Source: Candidatus Omnitrophota bacterium
GTDB taxonomy: Bacteria; Omnitrophota; Gorgyraeia; B26-G9
DNA length: 6,855 nt
NCBI GenBank assembly: GCA_023136735.1
Contig: JAGLQQ010000103.1
Span: forward strand, 1-6,855
Direction of reading: 5' to 3'
Every line of letters starts with the position of its first letter. The stretch's first letter is position 1. Shown here piece by piece: positions 1 to 6,675 of the stretch. Below the pieces are notes generated by a model. That model made no database searches, was not told the DNA's origin, and saw only the letters and a program-made list of their open reading frames with translations. Made by a program: the position numbers and the translations under genes.

Positions 1-101
1 AGTTCTCCGTCAATTCTTAGAGTCGGAGCTGATCCGCAAACAATATGCAAATCTGAGGCATTGCTTTCAACAGCAATTTCCAAGAGTTTTCTGATATCCA
101 T
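1..101 (-). CDS. pilT: Twitching motility ATPase PilT, N-terminal fragment cut by the window edge
   Basis: Only the first 33 codons plus two bases are visible, starting at an ATG at 101-99. The protein begins MDIRKLLEIAVE and continues with ASDLHIVCGSAPTLRIDGE at residues 15-33. This matches the N-terminal PAS-like domain of PilT, whose family signature is ASDLH followed by a glycine-serine turn and LRIDGEL. PilT is the cytoplasmic hexameric ATPase that retracts type IV pili and drives twitching motility. The motif comes almost at once after the start, as in PilT; the related extension ATPase PilB and secretion ATPase GspE carry a longer domain first. The Walker A, Asp box and Walker B regions lie outside the window, so a PilU-like paralogue cannot be excluded. 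It follows nadC by 23 bases on the same strand and has a good ribosome binding site, so it is probably co-transcribed with nadC. Confidence 0.85.
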   Translation of the reverse strand, partial: MDIRKLLEIAVESNASDLHIVCGSAPTLRIDGE

Positions 102-107
102 TTTTAT

Positions 108-113
108 CTCCTT
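108..113 (-). promoter_or_regulatory. Ribosome binding site of pilT
   Basis: On the minus strand AAGGAG lies 6 bases before the pilT ATG. It is a near-perfect Shine-Dalgarno sequence and fixes the pilT start. It sits in the short nadC-pilT gap, where no terminator is visible. Confidence 0.8.
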
Positions 114-124
114 ATATATTTAAT

Positions 125-1009
125 TTATTTCACGTTAAGACTAAAATCAACGCATTTCACCGAATGAGTCATTGCCCCTATTGAGATAAAATCAACTCCG
201 CATTCTGCTACTGATTTAATGTTTTTCTGGGTAATGTTACCAGAAGCTTCGAGTTTTATGTGTGAATTCACTTTATCTCTTAAATTTACGGCCTTTTTCA
301 TTGAACGTAAATTCATATTATCTAGCATAATAATATCTGGCTCACCCATCAGGGCATCTTTTAATTCCCCAAGACTCGTCACTTCGATCTCGATAATTGT
401 CTGAAGTGGGCCCTTTTTCCTTATTTTTTTTATGATATCACACAAGGCCAATCCAGAAGCATTTTTTTTAAGAATTCTTAAATGATTATCCTTTATTAAA
501 ACCTGATCAAATAATCCGGTTCTATGATTAGAGCCTCCGCCAGTTTTAACCGCGTACTTCTCAAGTACACGCAAGCCAGGGGTGGTTTTCCTTGTATCGA
601 GTATTTGTGCTTTATTTTTCTTTATTTTATCAGCAAGTATTCTGGCCGCACTAGCAATTCCTGAAAGCCGCCCTAGAAAATTCAAAGCTGTTCGCTCTGC
701 TTTTAAAACGCTTGATGCCTCACCAGTTACAGTGCAAATCTCTGTTTTACCCATAAGCTGGGTACCTTCCTTTACATGAGCAATAACTTTTGTCTTTTGG
801 TCAACCTGTCGAAAAACCTCTTTAATCACTTCAAGGCCGCAGACAACCACATTGCTTTCCTTGGAGCTTATAAGAGCTTTGATTCTTACTTTTTCATCTA
901 GTGTATATTCACAGGTGATATCACCATTACCAATATCTTCAGCCAATGCGTTACTGACTATCATTGAAACTTCTGTTAGAACCTGTGTTTTATTCTTATT
1001 TAAGCGCAC
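125..1009 (-). CDS. nadC: Nicotinate-nucleotide pyrophosphorylase (quinolinate phosphoribosyltransferase)
   Basis: The enzyme converts quinolinate and PRPP to nicotinate mononucleotide, CO2 and pyrophosphate, the last step of de novo synthesis before the shared NAD pathway; it acts in the cytoplasm. At 294 residues it has the usual family length. The N-terminal domain carries ALAEDIGNGDIT (21-32) and RTALNFLGRLSGIA (106-119). The C-terminal barrel carries LDTRKTTPGLR (137-147), KTGGGSNHRTGLFD (155-168), LIKDNH (171-176), IEIEV (206-210), IIMLDN (226-231), LEASGNI (253-259) and GVDFISIGAMTHS (271-283). These include the Arg, Lys and His residues that bind quinolinate and PRPP in this family. 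The start is a GTG at 1009-1007, inside the last codons of valS, so the two genes overlap by 14 bases and may be translationally coupled. An ATG at 964-962 (residue 16) is the main alternative but has a poorer ribosome site. nadA, nadB and birA, frequent partners of nadC, are not in the window. Confidence 0.96.
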   Translation of the reverse strand: MRLNKNKTQVLTEVSMIVSNALAEDIGNGDITCEYTLDEKVRIKALISSKESNVVVCGLEVIKEVFRQVDQKTKVIAHVKEGTQLMGKTEICTVTGEASSVLKAERTALNFLGRLSGIASAARILADKIKKNKAQILDTRKTTPGLRVLEKYAVKTGGGSNHRTGLFDQVLIKDNHLRILKKNASGLALCDIIKKIRKKGPLQTIIEIEVTSLGELKDALMGEPDIIMLDNMNLRSMKKAVNLRDKVNSHIKLEASGNITQKNIKSVAECGVDFISIGAMTHSVKCVDFSLNVK

Positions 1010-3689
1010 TTCTGATTTTCTCCAACTTCTCTATTTCCTGCTTTAACTCAAGTGAGCTTTGTTTTTCTTTTTCTACAACCGCAGGTGGAGCTTTTTTAAC
1101 ATAATTAACATTACCAAGAAGTTTATCCTTACGCGTTATATGAGCATTTAATTCCTTTATCTGCGCGTCAATCTTTTGCTTTTCCTTTTCAGGGTCAAAA
1201 GATTCATCTAAGGAAATAATTATTCCAATTTCAGCACCAGCCGCGGTAGAGGATATCACTACAGGATTGTTCGAATCAGCTGTCACTTTTGGATTGATAT
1301 TGCCCACTTTAGCAAGGCTCATTAAAAATTCTGAATTACTTACCAGGATATTTAGTATCTGGGGATCTTCATGCTTAATCTTTACATCTACCTTATCTTT
1401 TGGCTTAATATTATTTTCACTTCTAAGATTTCTAATGCAGACACAAACATCCATGATGATCTGCATTTGTTTTTCGATATCCGTGTCGATATAATCCTCA
1501 TCAACATCAGGCCAAGACTTAGACATAATTGAGGTATCCGTACCTGTAACTTTTTGCCATATCTCATCAGTAATAAGCGGCATAAACGGATGCATTATTC
1601 TTAAGCTTTTTTCAAGCATATTATAAAGCACAGTTTTGGTCACAATACTGTTTATGTTCAACTTGGAAAGCTCAATATACCAGTCGCAAAGTTGATGCCA
1701 AAAGAACTCATAGATAACATTTGCCGCTTCATTGAGTCTGTATTTAGCCAGTGATTCATTTAGTTTTTTTAGAGTCAAATTAAAACGGCTAAGTATCCAG
1801 GCATCCGCTAAATTAAGCTCCCCTTTAACAGGTATTGCCTTGACAGTAACATCCGCGCCCTCAAGATTGATTAAGATAAAACGGGACGCGTTCCAAATCT
1901 TATTGCAGAAATTTCTGCCGAACTCAAACTTTTCTTTGGCAAGATATACATCCTGCCCTATAGAGGTGATTGATATCAGACTAAAACGCAGAGCATCTGT
2001 GCCGTATTCGGCAATGATCTCAAGGGGATCAATACTATTGCCAAGTGATTTAGACATCTTTTTCCCCCCATCATCACGTACTGTTCCATGGAGATATACA
2101 TCTTTAAAGGGAATATCTCCCATAAACTCAAATCCGGACATAATCATCCTGGCTACCCAAAAAAAGATGATCTCAGGCGCGGTAACAAGCACAGCAGTCG
2201 GATAAAAATACTCTAGTTCCCTTTTCTTAAGTTCTATGGACTCAGGGCTGCTGTTCTTTGTCTTATGGAATGGCCAGCCAAAAGTAGCAAAAGGCCAAAG
2301 CCAGCTTGAGAACCAGGTATCCAAAACATCAGGGTCCTGATATATTTCATTACTTGCGCAGTCAGGGCATTTATCAAGTTTAACGCGAGATACAAACACC
2401 CCTTTTTCGTAATCATTTTCATCCTCACATTTTGAGCAGTAATAAACCGGCAGCCTATGCCCCCACCATATCTGGCGGGAAATACACCAATCCTGGATAT
2501 TCTCCATCCAGTTTAAATAAACTTTTGTCCATCTTTGAGGGTGAAAATTAATCCTGCCATCTTTGACTGCCTTGAGGGCTGGCACTGCAAGCGGTTTCAT
2601 CTTCACAAACCACTGTTTGGAATAATAAGGCTCGATCACGGTATGACATCTGTAACAATGCCCCACAGCGTTTGAATGCCCTTCAACTTTTACTAAAAGT
2701 TTTAATTGCTTTAAGTCTTCAATTATTGCCTTCCGGGCTTCAAAGCGGTCACTTCCATTATAATCGCCGGCATTTTCATTACAGCGTCCGTCAGGATGCA
2801 GCACATTTATAAATTCAAGATCATGCCTTTTGCCCATAGCATAGTCATTGGGATCATGCGCCGGAGTAACCTTGACCGCGCCTGTTCCAAATGCAGGATC
2901 AACAAACTCATCAGCAATTATTTTTATTTCTCGCTCCATTAGAGGCAGGATCACAGTTTTGCCGATAAGGTCTTTGTATCTTTCATCCTTTGGATGAACA
3001 GCAACTGCTGTATCTCCAAGCATTGTCTCCGGACGCGTAGTTGCCACGGTAAGAAATTTCTTTGCATCTTTCACCGGATATTTTATATACCACAAGAAAC
3101 CTTCCATATCTTTATGCGGAGCTTCTTCATCAGAAAGCGCGGTCTGACAGCGAGGACACCAATTAATTATGCGGTTACCGCGGTATATAAGTTTCTTTTC
3201 ATGCAATTTAATAAATACTTCAAGCACAGCATCACTATAACCTTCATCCATTGTAAATCTGGTTCTTTTCCAATCACACGCGCAAGCTAGGCTGCGCAAT
3301 TGCTTGATTATAGTAGAGCCGTATTCCTGCTTCCAATCCCAAACAAGCTTCAGAAATTTTTCCCGTCCAACGTCGTCTCTCGTCAAATTCTCTTTTGCCA
3401 ATTTTCTCTCGACAACATTCTGGGTCGCGATACCGGCATGATCAGTTCCCGGCATCCAGAGTGTTTCATTGCCGCGCATCTTTTTTTGACGGATCAGAAT
3501 ATCCTGAATAGTATTATTTAAAGCATGGCCCATATGAAGAATACCCGTGACATTGGGCGGGGGGATTACAATTGAAAACGGATTTTTTGACTGGTCTATC
3601 CTGCCGTGAAAAAAAGATTTTTTTTCACAATTCAGATATTGCTTTTCCTCAATATCCTTAAAACTGTATTTTTTAGCAAGCTCTTCCAC
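996..3689 (-). CDS. valS: Valyl-tRNA synthetase
   Basis: This cytoplasmic class Ia synthetase attaches valine to tRNA-Val and edits mischarged threonine. With the GTG start at 3689 it has 897 residues, normal for bacteria. In that numbering it shows IPPPNVTGILHMGHA (the HIGH signature at 52-55), WMPGTDHAGIATQ (78-90), the editing (CP1) domain with TTRPETMLGDTAVAVHP (217-233) and GTGAVKVTPAHDPNDY (268-283), WWGHRLP (408-414), DTWFSSWLWPF (457-467), VLVTAPEIIFFWVARM (500-515) and KMSKS (544-548). Cys pairs that may bind zinc are CPRC (178-181), CYRC (345-348), CSKC (418-421) and CPDC (441-444). The anticodon-binding domain follows from about 628. The charged C-terminal coiled coil typical of ValS runs from about 832. 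No ATG exists before the catalytic core. The frame is open to a TTG at 3734, which would add 15 Lys-rich residues inside the cimA tail; the GTG fits family N-termini better and leaves a 4-base gap after cimA. Neither start has a good Shine-Dalgarno sequence, so re-initiation from cimA is likely. No T-box leader is present. Confidence 0.96.
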   Translation of the reverse strand: MEELAKKYSFKDIEEKQYLNCEKKSFFHGRIDQSKNPFSIVIPPPNVTGILHMGHALNNTIQDILIRQKKMRGNETLWMPGTDHAGIATQNVVERKLAKENLTRDDVGREKFLKLVWDWKQEYGSTIIKQLRSLACACDWKRTRFTMDEGYSDAVLEVFIKLHEKKLIYRGNRIINWCPRCQTALSDEEAPHKDMEGFLWYIKYPVKDAKKFLTVATTRPETMLGDTAVAVHPKDERYKDLIGKTVILPLMEREIKIIADEFVDPAFGTGAVKVTPAHDPNDYAMGKRHDLEFINVLHPDGRCNENAGDYNGSDRFEARKAIIEDLKQLKLLVKVEGHSNAVGHCYRCHTVIEPYYSKQWFVKMKPLAVPALKAVKDGRINFHPQRWTKVYLNWMENIQDWCISRQIWWGHRLPVYYCSKCEDENDYEKGVFVSRVKLDKCPDCASNEIYQDPDVLDTWFSSWLWPFATFGWPFHKTKNSSPESIELKKRELEYFYPTAVLVTAPEIIFFWVARMIMSGFEFMGDIPFKDVYLHGTVRDDGGKKMSKSLGNSIDPLEIIAEYGTDALRFSLISITSIGQDVYLAKEKFEFGRNFCNKIWNASRFILINLEGADVTVKAIPVKGELNLADAWILSRFNLTLKKLNESLAKYRLNEAANVIYEFFWHQLCDWYIELSKLNINSIVTKTVLYNMLEKSLRIMHPFMPLITDEIWQKVTGTDTSIMSKSWPDVDEDYIDTDIEKQMQIIMDVCVCIRNLRSENNIKPKDKVDVKIKHEDPQILNILVSNSEFLMSLAKVGNINPKVTADSNNPVVISSTAAGAEIGIIISLDESFDPEKEKQKIDAQIKELNAHITRKDKLLGNVNYVKKAPPAVVEKEKQSSLELKQEIEKLEKIRSALK
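1020..1023 (-). promoter_or_regulatory. Probable ribosome binding site of nadC, inside valS
   Basis: On the minus strand GGAG lies 10 bases before the GTG start of nadC, within the valS reading frame (Glu-Lys-Ile region of the C-terminus). The spacing is slightly long but it is the best match near either candidate start, and it favours the GTG over the internal ATG at 964. Confidence 0.5.
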
Positions 3690-3693
3690 GATA

Positions 3694-5268
3694 TTATTTT
3701 TTAGTTTCCTTTTCTTTAAGTAATTTATACTCAATACTGTCTACCAGAGCCTGCCAGCTTGCTTCGATTATATTTTCAGATACTCCCACTGTCCACCAGG
3801 AGCTCTTTTCATCTTGAGATTCTATAAAAACACGCACCTTAGCCGCTGTTCCCGTTTTTGAATCTAAAACACGCACTTTAAAATCAGACAAATGCATCTG
3901 AGATAATTCCGGATAAAAATCAGTTAGAGCTTTGCGCAAGGCACCGTCTAAAGCATTTACAGGTCCGTCTCCCTCACAAGCCGTATGCACTCTTACTTTT
4001 CCTACCTTCAATTTAACGGTTGCCTCGGAAATAAGAGTATTGTCCTGTCTTTTTTCAACGATTACCCTGAATCCGTCCAGTTCAAAGAATTTCTTAAATT
4101 TTTTCAGCGTCTTCTTGATCAGCAATTCAAAAGAGGCCTCAGCCGCTTCAAATTGATACCCCTCATATTCAAGATCCTGAATCTGCTTATGCAGCTTTAT
4201 CGTGCTTTTATCATTTTTTGCCAGATCAAATGACAGCTGTTTAGCTTTAAACAAAATGCTCGTCTTTCCGGCAAGTTCAGAAGCAAGAAAGCGGCGCTTA
4301 TTACCAACTGTTTCCGGCATTATTTGCTCATATGTCAGAACATTCTTTACCATTGCGTTTATATGCACACCCGCTTTATGCGCAAACGCGGAAGTTCCCA
4401 CAAACGGCTGATTATCCTGCTGTTTCATATTGCTTACTTCACTAACATAGCGTGAGACCTCGGTAAGCTCTTTCAGTTTGGCACTTCCTACAGCTTTCAT
4501 TTTAAGCTTTAACTCAAGACAGCCGATGATCGCGCAAAGATCCGCGTTGCCGCAGCGTTCCCCATAACCGTTTATAGTTCCCTGCACCTGAGTGCATCCA
4601 GCCTCAACAGCAGCAATACTGTTTGCTACAGCCATTCCGTTATCATTATGGACATGGATACCCAGTTCAACTTTGACAGTCTCTTTTATTTCAGAGATGA
4701 TTTTTTTTATTTCAGAGGTTATCGTGCCTCCGTTAGTATCGCATAATATAATGCACTCAGCTCCCGCGTCCTGAGCCGCGATCAGCGTTTTAAGCGCATA
4801 CTTTGGATTATGTTTATAGCCGTCAAAGAAATGCTCCGCGTCATAAAAAGCTTTTATTTTTTTCGAGCGAATAAACTTGATGGTATCCGTGATCATTCTA
4901 AGATTTTCATCAAGAGATGTTTTCAAGACATCCTTTACATGCAGATCCCAGCTTTTACCGAAAATAGTAATATACTTAACGCCTGAACTGATGAGGCCCT
5001 TTAAGATCGGGTCTTTTGAAGCGGGCATATCCTTCCTACGCGTGCTGCCGAAGGCGACGATTTTTGAATTTTTAAAACGTATTTTTTTTATGGCATTAAA
5101 AAAATCCAGATCCTTGGGATTCGATCCAGGCCAGCCGCCTTCTAAAAAATCGATTCCAAGTCCATCGAGCTTTTTAGCAATAAGTATTTTGTCATTTACA
5201 GAGAAAGAAATACCTTCTGTCTGTGCTCCATCACGAAGCGTAGTATCGTAAATTGTAACCTTACGCAT
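3694..5268 (-). CDS. cimA: (R)-citramalate synthase
   Basis: The enzyme condenses pyruvate with acetyl-CoA to (R)-citramalate, the first step of the threonine-independent route to 2-oxobutanoate and isoleucine. It is 524 residues, the usual length for this CimA family. The N-terminal HMGL-like TIM barrel opens with YDTTLRDGAQTEGISFSV (7-24), holding the catalytic Arg12 and metal ligand Asp8 or Asp13. FLEGGWPGSNPKDLDFF follows (41-57), characteristic of CimA and unlike LeuA or homocitrate synthase. The metal-binding HVH (205-207) lies in GIHVHNDNGMAVANS, then GTINGYGERCGNADL (230-244) and GTSAFAHKAGVHINAM (291-306). The LeuA-type allosteric domain covers about 390-515 with HTACEGDGPVNALDGALRKAL (428-448 region) and ends VGVSENIIEASWQAL (494-508). 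By homology it is probably inhibited by isoleucine, though this has to be tested. The ATG has a strong ribosome site. The gene lies 134 bases after lysC and directly before valS. Confidence 0.95.
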   Translation of the reverse strand: MRKVTIYDTTLRDGAQTEGISFSVNDKILIAKKLDGLGIDFLEGGWPGSNPKDLDFFNAIKKIRFKNSKIVAFGSTRRKDMPASKDPILKGLISSGVKYITIFGKSWDLHVKDVLKTSLDENLRMITDTIKFIRSKKIKAFYDAEHFFDGYKHNPKYALKTLIAAQDAGAECIILCDTNGGTITSEIKKIISEIKETVKVELGIHVHNDNGMAVANSIAAVEAGCTQVQGTINGYGERCGNADLCAIIGCLELKLKMKAVGSAKLKELTEVSRYVSEVSNMKQQDNQPFVGTSAFAHKAGVHINAMVKNVLTYEQIMPETVGNKRRFLASELAGKTSILFKAKQLSFDLAKNDKSTIKLHKQIQDLEYEGYQFEAAEASFELLIKKTLKKFKKFFELDGFRVIVEKRQDNTLISEATVKLKVGKVRVHTACEGDGPVNALDGALRKALTDFYPELSQMHLSDFKVRVLDSKTGTAAKVRVFIESQDEKSSWWTVGVSENIIEASWQALVDSIEYKLLKEKETKK

Positions 5269-5274
5269 TTCAAG

Positions 5275-5282
5275 CCTTCCTT
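5275..5282 (-). promoter_or_regulatory. Ribosome binding site of cimA
   Basis: On the minus strand AAGGAAGG lies 6 bases before the cimA ATG at its near end; the AAGGA part is 9 bases away. It is the strongest purine-rich site in the gap and supports the ATG at 5268. Confidence 0.75.
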
Positions 5283-5289
5283 ATTTTTT

Positions 5290-5322
5290 GGTTCTTTTTC
5301 ACCTAAGTTAATTGCAAGAACC
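5290..5322 (-). repeat. 7-bp inverted repeat in the cimA leader
   Basis: GGTTCTT and AAGAACC are perfect reverse complements separated by 19 bases, a few bases before the cimA ribosome site. On the minus strand the second arm is followed by a run of A, not T, so it is not an intrinsic terminator for lysC. It could form a weak hairpin in the cimA leader. A chance origin is possible given the short arms. Confidence 0.4.
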
Positions 5323-5324
5323 TG

Positions 5325-5404
5325 AGGGTCATTATTAATTTATTCAAATATCTTACAAATCCTTGAGTAATAGGAATTCATTCAACTTAATTAAGAATGA
5401 CCCT
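5325..5404. repeat. 9-bp inverted repeat spanning the lysC-cimA gap
   Basis: AGGGTCATT at 5325-5333 is the exact reverse complement of AATGACCCT at 5396-5404, the latter overlapping the lysC stop codon. The arms are 62 bases apart. TCATTC on the minus strand at 5400-5395 can instead pair with GAATGA at 5383-5378 (6 bp, 11-base loop), so two alternative folds share one arm. No T-run follows either fold on the minus strand. The function is unknown. Confidence 0.4.
5331..5358 (-). promoter_or_regulatory. Weak candidate promoter for cimA
   Basis: On the minus strand TTGTAA at 5358-5353 is followed after 16 bases by AATAAT at 5336-5331, matching the sigma70 boxes at 4 of 6 and 5 of 6 positions. 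Such matches are common in AT-rich spacers. It would give a leader of about 55 bases containing the 7-bp inverted repeat. Confidence 0.25.
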
Positions 5405-6635
5405 ATTTTTTATTTTTTTTATCAAGTCCAAAAGCTGTGTGCAGTGCCTTTACTGCCGATTCAGCTTTCTTTTTAGCTATAACACATGAAATACTGATTT
5501 CTGATGTCGAGATCATTTCAATGTTTATTTTCTTATCAGCCATAATTTCAAACATCTTGGCCGCAACCCCCGGATGACTTTTCATTCCCACGCCAACGAT
5601 TGAAACCTTAGCGATATCCTCATCAAATGTTACTTTTTCCGCTTTAATCTTTTTAACAATCTCCCTGGCCGTCTTCAAGGATTTTTGCAACTGGACTTTA
5701 GGCACAGTAAATGAAATATCCGTGCGTCGGGTACGGCTTATGTTCTGAATAATCATATCAACATTGATCTGTGCATCAGCAAGAATCTTAAAGATCTTAG
5801 CCGCGATTCCCGGCCGATCAGGCACATCGCATATTGTCATTTTTGCTTCTTTTTTATCAAGAGTTACACCGGAAATCACAACACCTTCCCACATTGGTTT
5901 AGCCTCCTTAAGAATTATCGTACCTTCTGCTTTTGAAAAACTTGAACGAACATGAATAGGCACATTGAATTTTTTTGCAAATATTACCGAACGCGCCTGC
6001 AATACCTGAGAACCAAGCGATGACATTTCAAGCATCTCATCATAACTAAGAAAATTAAGTTTCTGGGCATTAGGCACCAAACGCGGGTCAGCCGTAAATA
6101 CACCTTCGACATCGGTATTCATTTCGCACATACACCCGCCTAAAGCCTTACTCAATGCTACTGCAGTCAAGTTTGATCCACCTCGCCCTAAAGTCGTAAT
6201 CTCATGATTTTCCGTTATACCCTGAAAACCTGCAACAATAACAATCTTTCCCTTACTCAACTGCTGCTTAATTTTTTTTCCATCGACATTAATCAACTTA
6301 GCTTTTGAAAAAGAGGTATCTGTAATTATACCTACCTGAGCACCGGTAAATGATATTGCCTCATACCCCAGCTTATGTATTGCCATAGCTAAAAGAGCAA
6401 CAGAAACCTGTTCTCCAGTGGAAACAAGCATATCATACTCTCTGTCTGATGGAGCATCAGTTATCTGCTTTGAAAGCTCAATAAGCTTATCAGTAGTATC
6501 ACCCAATGCTGAGACCACAACAATGACATTATAGCCCTTTTTTTTAGTTGATACTACTCTCTTGGCAACACTTTTGATACGATCCGGATTGGCGACTGAA
6601 GTGCCGCCGTATTTTTGTACAATTATTTTTTTCAT
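5403..6635 (-). CDS. lysC: Aspartokinase, monofunctional, with two ACT domains
   Basis: Aspartokinase phosphorylates aspartate with ATP, the committed step toward lysine, threonine, methionine and diaminopimelate. With the ATG at 6635 it has 410 residues, standard for the monofunctional type. The kinase domain has QKYGGTSVANPDRI (7-20), VVVSALGDTTDKLIEL (39-54), MLVSTGEQVSVALL (69-82), TTLGRGGSNLTAVAL (147-161), MNTDVEGVFTADPRLVP (172-188) and VPIHVRSSF (225-233). Two ACT domains follow at about 255-330 and 340-405, with VPDRPGIAAKIF (271-282) and NIEMISTSEISISCVI (371-386), the usual sites of feedback control by lysine and/or threonine. Residue 155 is Asn where the family has the conserved Asp of GRGGSD, and TDVDG reads TDVEG. 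The reading frame stays open to another ATG at 6665, but that lies upstream of a strong promoter whose predicted start point is only about 5 bases before 6635, and the shorter form starts like known homologues (MKKIIVQKYGG). Confidence 0.93.
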   Translation of the reverse strand: MKKIIVQKYGGTSVANPDRIKSVAKRVVSTKKKGYNVIVVVSALGDTTDKLIELSKQITDAPSDREYDMLVSTGEQVSVALLAMAIHKLGYEAISFTGAQVGIITDTSFSKAKLINVDGKKIKQQLSKGKIVIVAGFQGITENHEITTLGRGGSNLTAVALSKALGGCMCEMNTDVEGVFTADPRLVPNAQKLNFLSYDEMLEMSSLGSQVLQARSVIFAKKFNVPIHVRSSFSKAEGTIILKEAKPMWEGVVISGVTLDKKEAKMTICDVPDRPGIAAKIFKILADAQINVDMIIQNISRTRRTDISFTVPKVQLQKSLKTAREIVKKIKAEKVTFDEDIAKVSIVGVGMKSHPGVAAKMFEIMADKKINIEMISTSEISISCVIAKKKAESAVKALHTAFGLDKKNKK

Positions 6636-6646
6636 AATAGTATATA

Positions 6647-6675
6647 ATTCTACCGCAAAATTCATGCTACGTCAA
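6647..6675 (-). promoter_or_regulatory. Strong sigma70-like promoter of lysC
   Basis: On the minus strand TTGACG at 6675-6670 (5 of 6 to TTGACA) and TAGAAT at 6652-6647 (5 of 6 to TATAAT) are separated by exactly 17 bases. The expected transcription start, about 7 bases after the -10 box, falls near 6640-6641, only some 5 bases before the ATG at 6635. This implies a leaderless or nearly leaderless mRNA and explains why no Shine-Dalgarno sequence precedes that ATG. It also argues against the longer start at 6665, which lies between the two boxes. Confidence 0.6.

Noticed and set aside
1732..2205. A 157-codon open frame on the plus strand opposite valS
   Set aside because: It lies wholly over a strongly conserved part of valS, has no recognisable domain or ribosome site, and its composition is what the complement of valS codons gives.
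4877..5251. A 124-codon open frame on the plus strand opposite cimA
   Set aside because: It is the antisense shadow of the conserved CimA barrel and shows no family motif.
5378..5400. An intrinsic terminator after lysC
   Set aside because: The 6-bp stem is AT-rich and not followed by a T-run on the minus strand, so termination here is not supported.
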